This document shows, piece by piece, positions 1-6,864 of a stretch of 7,036 bases of DNA; within the stretch, counting starts at the first letter, position 1, and each line of letters opens with the position of its first letter. Source of the DNA: Candidatus Margulisiibacteriota bacterium (lineage in GTDB: Bacteria; Margulisbacteria; WOR-1; O2-12-FULL-45-9); NCBI GenBank assembly GCA_028714935.1, contig JAQTLJ010000065.1:1-7036 (forward strand), written 5' to 3'. Below the pieces are notes generated by a model. The model had not been told where the DNA came from, did no database searches, and saw nothing but the letters and a program-made list of their open reading frames with translations. A program made the position numbers and the translations under genes.

Positions 1-588
1 CGGATTACCCCACTCTGCCAAAGTCGGCGTATAAAAAGGATGGGCTTCAAGCCCTTCTGCCAGATTAACCGGAAACCCCAGGAGTTTTCCCCGGCCATCA
101 AGGATAAAAGGCTGGAATGTCCAGCGGCCGGACATGGAAACGCTCATTTCCCTGAGCCAGGAAGTTTCCGGCCGATAGTTGATCTGCAGAAAAAAGAACG
201 GTGACGGGATAAAGCCGGCAAAACTGTACCGCTTGACCGTCTGGTCAAATACCTCGCCCTTTACGCTTCTCCTTAAGCCGGTCACCATGTTTTTATTAAG
301 CTGCCCATCTTCCAGGTTGGGAGGGGATTCTTCCCGGGACAATAAAATTTCTTCTGGATCGCCGGAAACTATGTACCCTTTCTCCCGCGTTATTTCCCCG
401 GCCTCCCGGCAAAGATAATGGACTTCAAATCCAAAACTTCTTTCTCTGGCCTGAACATTAACTTGCTGGGCAGGCGGAGGTAATTTAGTGCCCTGATCAT
501 GTTTCCCGAAAAGCGCCATAAAACGTTTTAACGCTAAATTGGCTTCTTGCCTGCTTGGCAATTTATCTAAAGACAGGATACCCCTCAT
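1..588 (-). CDS. Unrecognised protein, 3' part outside the window
   Basis: An open frame runs without a stop from an ATG at 588-586 to the left edge, giving 196 codons with the C-terminus missing. An in-frame TAA lies four codons upstream of the ATG, so translation cannot begin much earlier; the ribosome site there is weak, and Met24 is a possible alternative start. I do not recognise the family. The protein starts MRGILSLDKLPSRQEANLAL. Residues 11-30 look helical, residues 32-42 form a proline/glutamine-rich linker, and the part after about residue 50 alternates charged and aromatic residues in a way that suggests mostly beta structure (for example SPFFFLQINYRP at 129-140). There is no signal peptide or membrane segment, so it looks cytoplasmic. 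It begins 38 bases after mltG on the same strand and is probably the next gene of the operon. Codon use is ordinary for the window. I am fairly sure it is a real gene and offer no function. Confidence 0.7.
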   Translation of the reverse strand, partial: MRGILSLDKLPSRQEANLALKRFMALFGKHDQGTKLPPPAQQVNVQARERSFGFEVHYLCREAGEITREKGYIVSGDPEEILLSREESPPNLEDGQLNKNMVTGLRRSVKGEVFDQTVKRYSFAGFIPSPFFFLQINYRPETSWLREMSVSMSGRWTFQPFILDGRGKLLGFPVNLAEGLEAHPFYTPTLAEWGNP

Positions 589-626
589 GGTAATGATTTA
601 TCTGTCAGGGAAAAGGAAAATTTCAG

Positions 627-1634
627 TTATCTTGCGGCTTTTTGCCTGGCTAGCTGGTGCTCTGCCCAATTGCGGGAAAAAATATGTGAGCCGTCCTTCC
701 TGGCGACAAAGAAATAGTAATCGGTCGTGGCCGGATGGACCGCAGCTTTGATCGCCTCGATCCCCGGATTACAAATCGGCCCCGGCGGCAGGCCCCTGCG
801 CTTATAAGTGTTGTAAAGAGAATCAACCGCCAGTTGGTGCTGGTAGACCCTTTTCGTCGGCCTTTCCAGGGCATATTTAATGGTCGGGTCGGCCGCTAAC
901 GGCATCCCGGCTTTAAGCCGATTATGGAAAACAGAGGAAATTACCGCCCTCTCTTCAGGAAGTTTCGCTTCTTTTTCAATGATCGAAGCTAGTGTTAATA
1001 TTTCGTGCAGAGAATACTTAGTTTCTTTAGCGGTTTGCTGCCAGAAAGGAACAACTATTTCCTCGAACCGCGCCAGCATAATTTCCACAAGATCCTCAAC
1101 TTTGGCGCCGATATAAAACCAGTAAGTATCGGGATAGAGATAGCCTTCGAGCGATTCAGTCGGCACATATTTGAATATCCCCCAGTGTTTTTCCCGAATC
1201 GCCGCCGTAATTCCTTCTTTAACCAGCAACTGGAACTTATCGGGATCGCTGACCTGTTTCTTTCGTAGAATCTCACCCATTTTATAGATCGAAGTCCCTT
1301 CCGGGAACGTGATCCTGACGCGTTTTAACTGGGTTTGAATTACTTCACCTCGCCTCAATTTCCATAAAATACTGGCCAGCGGCTCTGAAGGGGAAAAGCT
1401 GTATTCGCCGGCCTGGACATGTTTGGCCAGACCAAGGATCCGGGCTGCGAAAGCGAAAGAGCTGTCAGTTTTTAATATTTCTTTCTTTTCCAAAATATCC
1501 CGGATCGCTTTAACCGAAGCCCCTTTGGGAATAACCACATTATAGCTCGTATGATCATATTGATTGGCAGATTGGGATAATGACGCGCCAAACAATATGC
1601 CGGCAATTATCACTATCCCTATCAGCCTGATCAC
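627..1634 (-). CDS. mltG: Endolytic murein transglycosylase MltG (YceG family)
   Basis: MltG is an inner-membrane enzyme that cleaves nascent glycan strands and is thought to set their length by terminating polymerisation. The 335-residue product matches the usual family size (about 340). A single N-terminal membrane helix spans about residues 3-20 (LIGIVIIAGILFGASL). A LysM-like segment follows at about 30-95 (YNVVIPKGASVKAI), then the YceG catalytic domain. Family signatures include FPEGTS at 110-115, LEGYLYPDTY at 162-171, and ASIIEKEA at 216-223, where Glu220 is the expected catalytic glutamate. FHNRL (236-240), PLAADPT (245-251), YNTY (274-277), GLPPGPICNPG (281-291) and the C-terminal HIFSRNWAEH (317-326) also fit. 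The start is a GTG whose second and third bases plus the next base form the last codon of ruvX (GTGA overlap), with a weak AGG five bases upstream. Expression is therefore probably coupled to ruvX. Nothing essential appears to be missing. Confidence 0.95.
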   Translation of the reverse strand: MIRLIGIVIIAGILFGASLSQSANQYDHTSYNVVIPKGASVKAIRDILEKKEILKTDSSFAFAARILGLAKHVQAGEYSFSPSEPLASILWKLRRGEVIQTQLKRVRITFPEGTSIYKMGEILRKKQVSDPDKFQLLVKEGITAAIREKHWGIFKYVPTESLEGYLYPDTYWFYIGAKVEDLVEIMLARFEEIVVPFWQQTAKETKYSLHEILTLASIIEKEAKLPEERAVISSVFHNRLKAGMPLAADPTIKYALERPTKRVYQHQLAVDSLYNTYKRRGLPPGPICNPGIEAIKAAVHPATTDYYFFVARKDGSHIFSRNWAEHQLARQKAAR

Positions 1635-2050
1635 TTGCGCCTGCTGTCAAGATAGCTTTGGAGAATATAGGTCGCGGCAGACTTATCGATCACTTTTTTC
1701 CGTTTTTCCCGGGACAGCCCGGCTGAGATCAGGGTCCTTTCGGCTTGAACCGTCGTCAATCTCTCGTCCCAGGTCGTAACCTGAAGGTTAAAATTATTTT
1801 TTAAGAACTCAACGAATTCTAAGACTTTCCGGGCCTGGATGCCGATTTCGCCGCTCATCATTTTCGGCAGGCCGACCACGATCTCATTCACTCCCTCATA
1901 CTTTTTGATGATCTTATTCAGTTCCCTGACGTCATCCTCAAAAGAATCCCCTTTGCCGATCACCGCCACCGCCTGCGCGGTCAATCCCAATGGATCGGAA
2001 ACCGCAACCCCGATCCTCTTGTCCCCGCAGTCAAGGCCCAGTATCCTCAT
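1631..2050 (-). CDS. ruvX: Putative pre-16S rRNA nuclease / Holliday-junction-resolvase-like protein (YqgF/RuvX)
   Basis: YqgF/RuvX is a small cytoplasmic nuclease with an RNase H fold, implicated in 5'-end maturation of 16S rRNA; the older Holliday-junction resolvase label comes from its fold. The 139-residue length is that of the E. coli protein. Visible signatures are the N-terminal strand ILGLDCGDKRIGVAVSDPLG with acidic Asp7, the segment IVVGLPKMMSGEIGIQA (57-73), WDERLTT at 94-100 with Asp95 and Glu96, and the C-terminal DKSAATYILQSYLD with Asp122. These supply the acidic metal-binding residues expected of the family. The ATG overlaps the alaS TGA by four bases (ATGA) and no strong Shine-Dalgarno is seen, so coupling to alaS is likely. 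Pairing of alaS, ruvX and mltG is common in bacteria, which supports the calls for all three. Confidence 0.95.
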   Translation of the reverse strand: MRILGLDCGDKRIGVAVSDPLGLTAQAVAVIGKGDSFEDDVRELNKIIKKYEGVNEIVVGLPKMMSGEIGIQARKVLEFVEFLKNNFNLQVTTWDERLTTVQAERTLISAGLSREKRKKVIDKSAATYILQSYLDSRRK

Positions 2051-4758
2051 GCCTGCTTACCGACAGATTCCACAGCCTTAGCAAGTGCTTCCTTAACTCG
2101 CGCAGGATCCTTGCCTCCGCCTTCTGCCTTCGCCTCCCGGCCCCCGCCCTTGCCCTGAATTAAAGGCGCCATTGCTTCAGATATCTTCTTCGCTGAATAA
2201 CCCTGACCGACCAGATCCGGAGTGACCGTTACCAGGAAGATCACGCGCCCGGCCAAAACAGAAAGCAGTATGATCACACCCGACTTCGCCTCTCTCTGAA
2301 CAGCGTCCGAGATCGAACGGAGCATTTCCATGGAATAGTCCTTAAATTCTTTGGCCAGGACTTTGGTCCCGCCAACGGCCATCATCTCCGAAAGATAAGC
2401 CGCCGCATCCTTGACCACAGCCTTTAGCTTAAGCTCGTTGATCTCTTTTTCCGATTTGGCAATCCGTTCCTTCAGCCAATCGACCCGGCCTTGAAGATGC
2501 TCCAAAAATTTCCTGACATTGGTCGAATCCTGTTTATCAACCGCCTGCATCAAACTCTGGATCTCGGTCACTTCGATCTCAAAGATCCTGGTTTCCGTGA
2601 ATTTATTCCCGCCTGCTCTTTCCTTTTCCATCTCCAGCAGCCGGTAGCGCTGGATCAAGGCCTCAACTTCGTCATGAAGCGATTTGGCATGATAGGTGAC
2701 ATAAACCTTGGCCGCCTGGCCGGCGATCGCTTCGATCCTCCTGATCCCCGCCCCAAGTGCCCCTTCAGATACAACCTTAAAGAACAAGATCTCACCTGTC
2801 GTCTTAACATGGGTGCCGCCGCACAGTTCAAGGCTGTAATCACCGATCTTCAACACCCTGACCTTATCGCCGTATTTTTCGCCAAAGAGCGCCATTGCTC
2901 CCATTTTGACCGCTTCCTGATAAGTTTTCTGCAGGACCTCGACTTTCATTTTTTCCTTAATCTTTTGGTTGACCTTGGCTTCAACTTCGCCGAGCTCCTC
3001 CGGCGACAGACCGGCAAAATGGCTGAAATCAAACCTCAATTTTTCCGGACCCACATATGACCCCGCCTGTTTGACATGGTCACCCAAAACCTCCCTCAAG
3101 GCCCGATGCAGAAGAGGGGTGGAAGTATGATGGATCTCGGTCGCCTTCCTCTTGGCAGCGTCGATCGTGGCAACAACCTTCATATTTTCATTCAAGCCTT
3201 CTGTCTTATCAACTTCATGTACGACCGTTCCGCCCGTCGTCAGTAAAGCATCAACTACCCTGATCTCTTTTTTACCAAAGGCCAGTATCCCTGTGTCCCC
3301 GACCTGACCGCCGCTCTCTCCGTAAAACGGCGTCTTTTCCAAGACAACAAATTTCTCCTCCGGGAACACTGCCAGGAGCTTGGTCTCTTCGGAGGTTTTT
3401 TCATAACCGGTGAACTTTGTTTCCCCAAAACGCTCCAGGTTCAGGACCGCCAGTTTTTGCTTCTTTTTCTCGGCTGGTATGCCGGCGCTGCGCGCGCGTT
3501 CTTTCTGCTTCTCCATCTCCATCTCAAACCCTTTTTCATCAAGTCGGTAGCCTTCATCGGCGGCGATCTCCCTGGAAAGCTCGACCGGGAACCCATAAGT
3601 ATCATGCAGTTTGAACACAGTTGCGCCGGGGATCACCTTGTCTTCTTTATGCTGGGCGACAATTTCCTTGAATAAGCTCATCCCCTGTTCAAGCGTGGCC
3701 AGAAAGTTATCCTCTTCGGTCCTCACCACTTTCGAGATCAACTTATCTTTCTGTCCGAGGACCGGATAAATATCCTTTATCTGGCCAATAACTTCTTCCG
3801 CCAAGAGATAAAGGAACGGGCCGGCGATGCCCAGCAATCTGCCGTGCCTGACCGCCCGACGGATCAACCGCCGCAAAACATAACCGCGGCCGGCATTTTC
3901 CGGGATAACACCGTCGCCGATCAAATGGGCAACGGCCCTGGCATGATCGGCGATGATCCGGATCGAGATCGGCGAAGGGTTCTTTAGTTCAGTTTTTTCT
4001 TTGATCTTGTCGATCAATGGCACAAACAGGTCAGTTTCAAAATTCGATTCCACTCCCTGCAAAATAGAAGCGATCCGTTCCAGCCCCATGCCGGTATCGA
4101 TCCCTTTTTGCTTGAGCGGCACCAATTCGCCTTTCTCATTCCGGTTAAACTGTATAAAAACCAGGTTCCAGACTTCCAGGAAACGATCACAATCACACCC
4201 GGGCTTACAGTCAGGCTTGCCGCAGCCTCTGGCCGGGCCAAAATCATAATAGATCTCCGAACACGGGCCGCAAGGCCCAGTGGGCCCAACCGCCCAAAAA
4301 TTGTTGTCTTCGCCTAATCTGATGATCTTTTCCAACGGGAGCCCAAGCTCCTTATTCCAGAGCGCAAAGGCCTCATCATCCTTCTCATAAACCGCGATCA
4401 ACAGCTTGCTGGTCGGAAGCTTAAATTCCAGGGTCAAAAGTTCCCAGGCAAATTTGATCGCTTCCTTTTTGAAATAGTCGCCAAAAGAAAAGTTGCCCAG
4501 CATCTCAAAAAAGGTATGGTGCCTGGCGGTCCGGCCGACTTGCTCAATATCATTGGTCCGCACGCATTTCTGCACGGTCGTTACCCGTTTGTGTTTTGGG
4601 CTCTCCTGCCCGAGAAAGATCGGCTTGAACTGCAGCATGCCCGCCAGCGTCAGCAAGACCGTCGGGTCCGCAGGGACAAGGGACGATCCCGGCAGGATCT
4701 TATGCCCGTTCTTTTCAAAATATTTTAAGAATCTTGATCTGATCTCAGAGCTTTTCAT
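2047..4758 (-). CDS. alaS: Alanine--tRNA ligase (AlaRS), with an altered editing-site zinc motif
   Basis: AlaRS charges tRNA-Ala and removes mischarged Ser or Gly in the cytoplasm. At 903 residues it is slightly longer than E. coli AlaRS (876). Class II catalytic signatures are clear: DPTVLLTLAGMLQFK (31-45), TARHHTFFEMLGNF (77-90), GPTGPCGPCSEIYYD (158-172), the cysteine-rich RGCGKPDCKPGCDCDR (177-192, found in many bacterial AlaRS) and GIDTGMGLERI (219-229). The tRNA-recognition helices include ENAGRGYVLRRLIRRAVRHG (288-307). The editing domain opens with TPFYGESGGQVGDTG (476-490) and keeps CGGTH with Cys646 and His650. However, its HxxxH zinc motif reads HTSTP (544-548): the second histidine is replaced by Pro548. 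A coiled-coil region (about 690-790) carries a segment around KFTETRIFEIEVTEIQ that may explain the extra length. The C-Ala domain ends with the glycine-rich GKGGGREAKAEGGGKD (869-884). It overlaps tmk by 14 bases; an in-frame TAA just upstream fixes the ATG as the start. Confidence 0.98.
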   Translation of the reverse strand: MKSSEIRSRFLKYFEKNGHKILPGSSLVPADPTVLLTLAGMLQFKPIFLGQESPKHKRVTTVQKCVRTNDIEQVGRTARHHTFFEMLGNFSFGDYFKKEAIKFAWELLTLEFKLPTSKLLIAVYEKDDEAFALWNKELGLPLEKIIRLGEDNNFWAVGPTGPCGPCSEIYYDFGPARGCGKPDCKPGCDCDRFLEVWNLVFIQFNRNEKGELVPLKQKGIDTGMGLERIASILQGVESNFETDLFVPLIDKIKEKTELKNPSPISIRIIADHARAVAHLIGDGVIPENAGRGYVLRRLIRRAVRHGRLLGIAGPFLYLLAEEVIGQIKDIYPVLGQKDKLISKVVRTEEDNFLATLEQGMSLFKEIVAQHKEDKVIPGATVFKLHDTYGFPVELSREIAADEGYRLDEKGFEMEMEKQKERARSAGIPAEKKKQKLAVLNLERFGETKFTGYEKTSEETKLLAVFPEEKFVVLEKTPFYGESGGQVGDTGILAFGKKEIRVVDALLTTGGTVVHEVDKTEGLNENMKVVATIDAAKRKATEIHHTSTPLLHRALREVLGDHVKQAGSYVGPEKLRFDFSHFAGLSPEELGEVEAKVNQKIKEKMKVEVLQKTYQEAVKMGAMALFGEKYGDKVRVLKIGDYSLELCGGTHVKTTGEILFFKVVSEGALGAGIRRIEAIAGQAAKVYVTYHAKSLHDEVEALIQRYRLLEMEKERAGGNKFTETRIFEIEVTEIQSLMQAVDKQDSTNVRKFLEHLQGRVDWLKERIAKSEKEINELKLKAVVKDAAAYLSEMMAVGGTKVLAKEFKDYSMEMLRSISDAVQREAKSGVIILLSVLAGRVIFLVTVTPDLVGQGYSAKKISEAMAPLIQGKGGGREAKAEGGGKDPARVKEALAKAVESVGKQA

Positions 4759-5353
4759 TGATCCTGCACCTTATTTCCTCCTGGATATCATCGATCTCGC
4801 GGTTATCGGTATTTATTACTTTGATCCTCTCAGGATCAGCTTTGGCGATCTCCAGATATTTCTCTCTGACCCGTTGATGAAATTCCATCTTTTCTTTTTC
4901 AAAGCGGTCGGCAATGGTATCCTTGGTCGCCCGCCGAAGGCCGATCTCCGGCGCAACATCCAGCAGGATCGTCAGGTCCGGCATCAATCCCTTGGAAGAA
5001 ACCATGACCAGATATCTGACCAGGTCTTCGGGCAGGCCGCGTCCGCCGATCTGATAGGCCAAGGTGGAATCGATAAAGCGGTCAGAGATCACGGCCTTGC
5101 CCGACTCCAGGGCCGGCAGAATGATCTTGCTGACATGCTCGCTCCTGTCGGCCGCGAACAGGTAAACCTCGGTATTTTCGTCCAGTACGCTCTGCGGATC
5201 GAGGAGCAGGTCGCGGATGTTCTTCCCGACCTGAGTCCCGCCCGGTTCACGGGTCAAGACGACCTGATAGCCTTTACCTTCAAGAAAAGCTTTTAACCTC
5301 TTCGCATGGGTCGATTTGCCACAGCCTTCCGGTCCCTCAAAAGTGATGAACAT
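4745..5353 (-). CDS. tmk: Thymidylate kinase (dTMP kinase)
   Basis: Tmk phosphorylates dTMP to dTDP with ATP, an essential step of dTTP supply for replication, in the cytoplasm. The 202-residue product has normal family length. The P-loop is GPEGCGKST at 7-15, followed by the REPGGT substrate-binding segment at 35-40, the DRF motif at 91-93 within DRFIDSTLAYQ, and a LID region at about 140-155 rich in arginine and lysine (RRATKD, then DRFEKE). The P-loop lacks the extra arginine of type I enzymes while the LID is basic, which is the arrangement of E. coli-like type II kinases. The ATG directly follows the TAA of the lptD-like gene and has a strong GGAGG seven bases upstream. The 3' end overlaps alaS by 14 bases. 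Its position downstream of dnaB puts dTTP supply with the replicative helicase, although this may be only operon packing. Confidence 0.97.
   Translation of the reverse strand: MFITFEGPEGCGKSTHAKRLKAFLEGKGYQVVLTREPGGTQVGKNIRDLLLDPQSVLDENTEVYLFAADRSEHVSKIILPALESGKAVISDRFIDSTLAYQIGGRGLPEDLVRYLVMVSSKGLMPDLTILLDVAPEIGLRRATKDTIADRFEKEKMEFHQRVREKYLEIAKADPERIKVINTDNREIDDIQEEIRCRINEKL
4755..4782 (-). promoter_or_regulatory. Shine-Dalgarno plus four-codon mini-ORF ending on the alaS start codon
   Basis: AGGAGG at 4782-4777 is a near-perfect ribosome site but is 18 bases from the alaS ATG, which is too far for normal use. Seven bases after it stands GTG (4769-4767), which opens GTG CAG GAT CAA TGA. That TGA overlaps the alaS ATG as ATGA. 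All of this lies inside the end of tmk in another frame. It could load ribosomes that reinitiate on alaS, or it could be a by-product of the Gln-Glu-Glu codons of tmk. The sequence arrangement is certain; its function is not. Confidence 0.35.
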
Positions 5354-6859
5354 TTAATAACCTCCGGCTAAACTGAAACCAAGCTCAAATTCCCTCCGCA
5401 AAGAGCGGTACTTGGCCAATAAATTATAACAATGCATCCGGAAAAATAAAGAGTAATCTATATCTTCCGCCTGCCAGGTGTCAAGGAAATATGAGGTGGA
5501 AATACCGATACCGGTCTCGCCCACCATAAAAAACAGGTCAGAGCCAAGCCGATCAGCCGGGCGAAAACGATACATTTCAAAGAGAAACGGGCTTTGCCCG
5601 TTAACCGAAAAATAGTGAAAATACCCAAGCCCAAAAGTGACGTTTTCCATAAAACTTTTTCTCAAATCAACGCCCGCGCCGGTTTTCTCCCACTTACTTC
5701 CATTAGAATAATATCGGGCATCAAGAGAAAGCGCAGGCGTTATTTTACCCAGTACCGCTTCAGGAAAATCCCAGGAAAGGCCAATGACGCCCCCGCCCCT
5801 CATCAGGTTAACACTATTTTCTTCCTTGATCACGCCTGCAAGCAGCTCCGCATCTAACTTTAGTTCCGGCCGGAACAATTCCAGTTTCCGGCTTCTCATG
5901 GCCAGACTGGGATAAAAACTGACCCGCTGGTAATTAATCCTTTCCCGGTAGGACAAAGTTGTTTCCAGCTCATAGCGCCGGTATTTCGGCGCAGCAATAA
6001 AGGAAAATGGTGTTTCCGGCCTGGCCGTCAGATCTTCGCCAAAATAAACATGGTGGGTGATACCGCCCCACAGTCCGTCGGTAACATTGCCATAAGTACG
6101 CAGATTACCGCGGTTGTCATCATTGACAATGTAATTAGCTTCCGCCCCACCGCCCAATCCCTTCTTGGTGGCGTAAGTCAAACTATAAGTACCGGAGAAC
6201 TCCCGTTTGATATGCCAGGCCAATCTTTCATTCAGATAGGTCCCGTCCTCATCATTTGCGCCGATATCCGGAAAGGGCGGCAGATTTTTCTTCGCTTTTT
6301 CTTCCGCTGTCAGGTCATAAATATAAGTCGGCATGGGAACGACCGGAAAGCGCCCAAGCCAAAAATAACCCCAGTAAGCTACCAGCCAGCCATAGTCCGG
6401 ATAAAGCGTTATCTCGCCGGCGGTGACATGATAGTGGGGTTCAGTCAAATCGCAGGTGGTAAAAGAAGCCTCATTAATTTTGAGCTTATCCAAGCCGATC
6501 TGGATCTTTTTCCCTCTCAACTCGATCCCTCGATAAACGAAAGCGATATCTGTCGCCTCTCCGGTTTTGCTTTTGATCAGATAATTTAACGTCTCGCCTT
6601 CGATCGATATCCCTGCGTGATTCAAAGTAAATCCCTTATCAGCCGTAATAGTTTCTTGACTGGTATTGTAAATGATATGGCAACCATTGACCATGACATC
6701 TTTATAGACCACTTCAACTGAACCTGTTGCCTCAACTTGGCTTTTATCCTTGTCAAAAGAGACAATATCGGCGTTAATGGTCAACTCTTTTTCCTGGGCA
6801 AAAACTGAAAAAGACAGAACCAAGGCCAAAAAAAGAAAGCTAAAAAATGAATTCCTCAC
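5354..6859 (-). CDS. lptD: LptD/OstA-type outer-membrane assembly protein (compact form)
   Basis: LptD inserts lipopolysaccharide into the outer leaflet of the outer membrane. A signal peptide is clear: a hydrophobic stretch from Phe5 to Phe20 and a probable signal peptidase I cut after Ala21 (SVFA/QEKE). Residues 22-130 form an OstA/LptA-like repeat domain (beta-taco) with typical phrases such as INADIVSFDKDKSQVEATGSV and ITADKGFTLNHAGISIEGE. The hinge ASFTTCDLTEPHYHVTAGEI (131-150) matches the conserved LptD stretch around its cysteine, followed by VAYWGYFWLGRFPVVPMPTYIYD (near 160-182). The rest alternates polar and aromatic residues like a beta-barrel and ends in tyrosine. At 501 residues it is far shorter than E. 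coli LptD (784), and only three cysteines are present (60, 136, 477), so the two-disulfide pattern of enterobacterial LptD cannot form. The start is GTG, with a GAGGAAG rather far (13 bases) upstream. The family call is firm in the N-terminal half; the exact cargo is inferred. Confidence 0.8.
   Translation of the reverse strand: MRNSFFSFLFLALVLSFSVFAQEKELTINADIVSFDKDKSQVEATGSVEVVYKDVMVNGCHIIYNTSQETITADKGFTLNHAGISIEGETLNYLIKSKTGEATDIAFVYRGIELRGKKIQIGLDKLKINEASFTTCDLTEPHYHVTAGEITLYPDYGWLVAYWGYFWLGRFPVVPMPTYIYDLTAEEKAKKNLPPFPDIGANDEDGTYLNERLAWHIKREFSGTYSLTYATKKGLGGGAEANYIVNDDNRGNLRTYGNVTDGLWGGITHHVYFGEDLTARPETPFSFIAAPKYRRYELETTLSYRERINYQRVSFYPSLAMRSRKLELFRPELKLDAELLAGVIKEENSVNLMRGGGVIGLSWDFPEAVLGKITPALSLDARYYSNGSKWEKTGAGVDLRKSFMENVTFGLGYFHYFSVNGQSPFLFEMYRFRPADRLGSDLFFMVGETGIGISTSYFLDTWQAEDIDYSLFFRMHCYNLLAKYRSLRREFELGFSLAGGY
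5361..5365 (-). promoter_or_regulatory. Strong ribosome binding site of tmk inside the lptD-like gene
   Basis: GGAGG lies seven bases before the tmk ATG. It is formed by the final Gly-Gly codons of the lptD-like gene, whose Tyr codon and TAA fill the spacer. This fixes the tmk start and suggests that tmk translation is favoured by ribosomes finishing the upstream gene. Confidence 0.8.
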
Positions 6860-6864
6860 TTTGG

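Noticed and set aside
42..54. Perfect inverted repeat GGGCTTCAAGCCC as a possible terminator
   Set aside because: It sits inside the open left-edge coding frame, has no T-run on either strand and gives only a four-pair usable stem.
589..626. Gap between mltG and the left-edge ORF as a terminator or promoter
   Set aside because: It is 38 bases with no stem-loop, no T-run typical of intrinsic termination and no convincing -35/-10 pair.
2723..2730. GCGATCGC, the cyanobacterial HIP1 octamer
   Set aside because: I noticed only this one copy, and it fits the general GATC richness of alaS, so it does not indicate a cyanobacterium.
2491..3060. Plus-strand open frame (189 codons) opposite alaS
   Set aside because: Fully antisense to conserved AlaRS editing and coiled-coil codons, with no protein-family features and no ribosome site.
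4493..5296. Long plus-strand open frame (267 codons) across the alaS/tmk junction
   Set aside because: It lies wholly opposite two unmistakable genes, its product has no recognisable motif, and it spans the junction. It is a shadow of their codon bias.
6050..6589. Plus-strand open frame (179 codons) opposite the lptD-like gene
   Set aside because: Antisense to a well-supported signal-peptide protein; the translation resembles no family.
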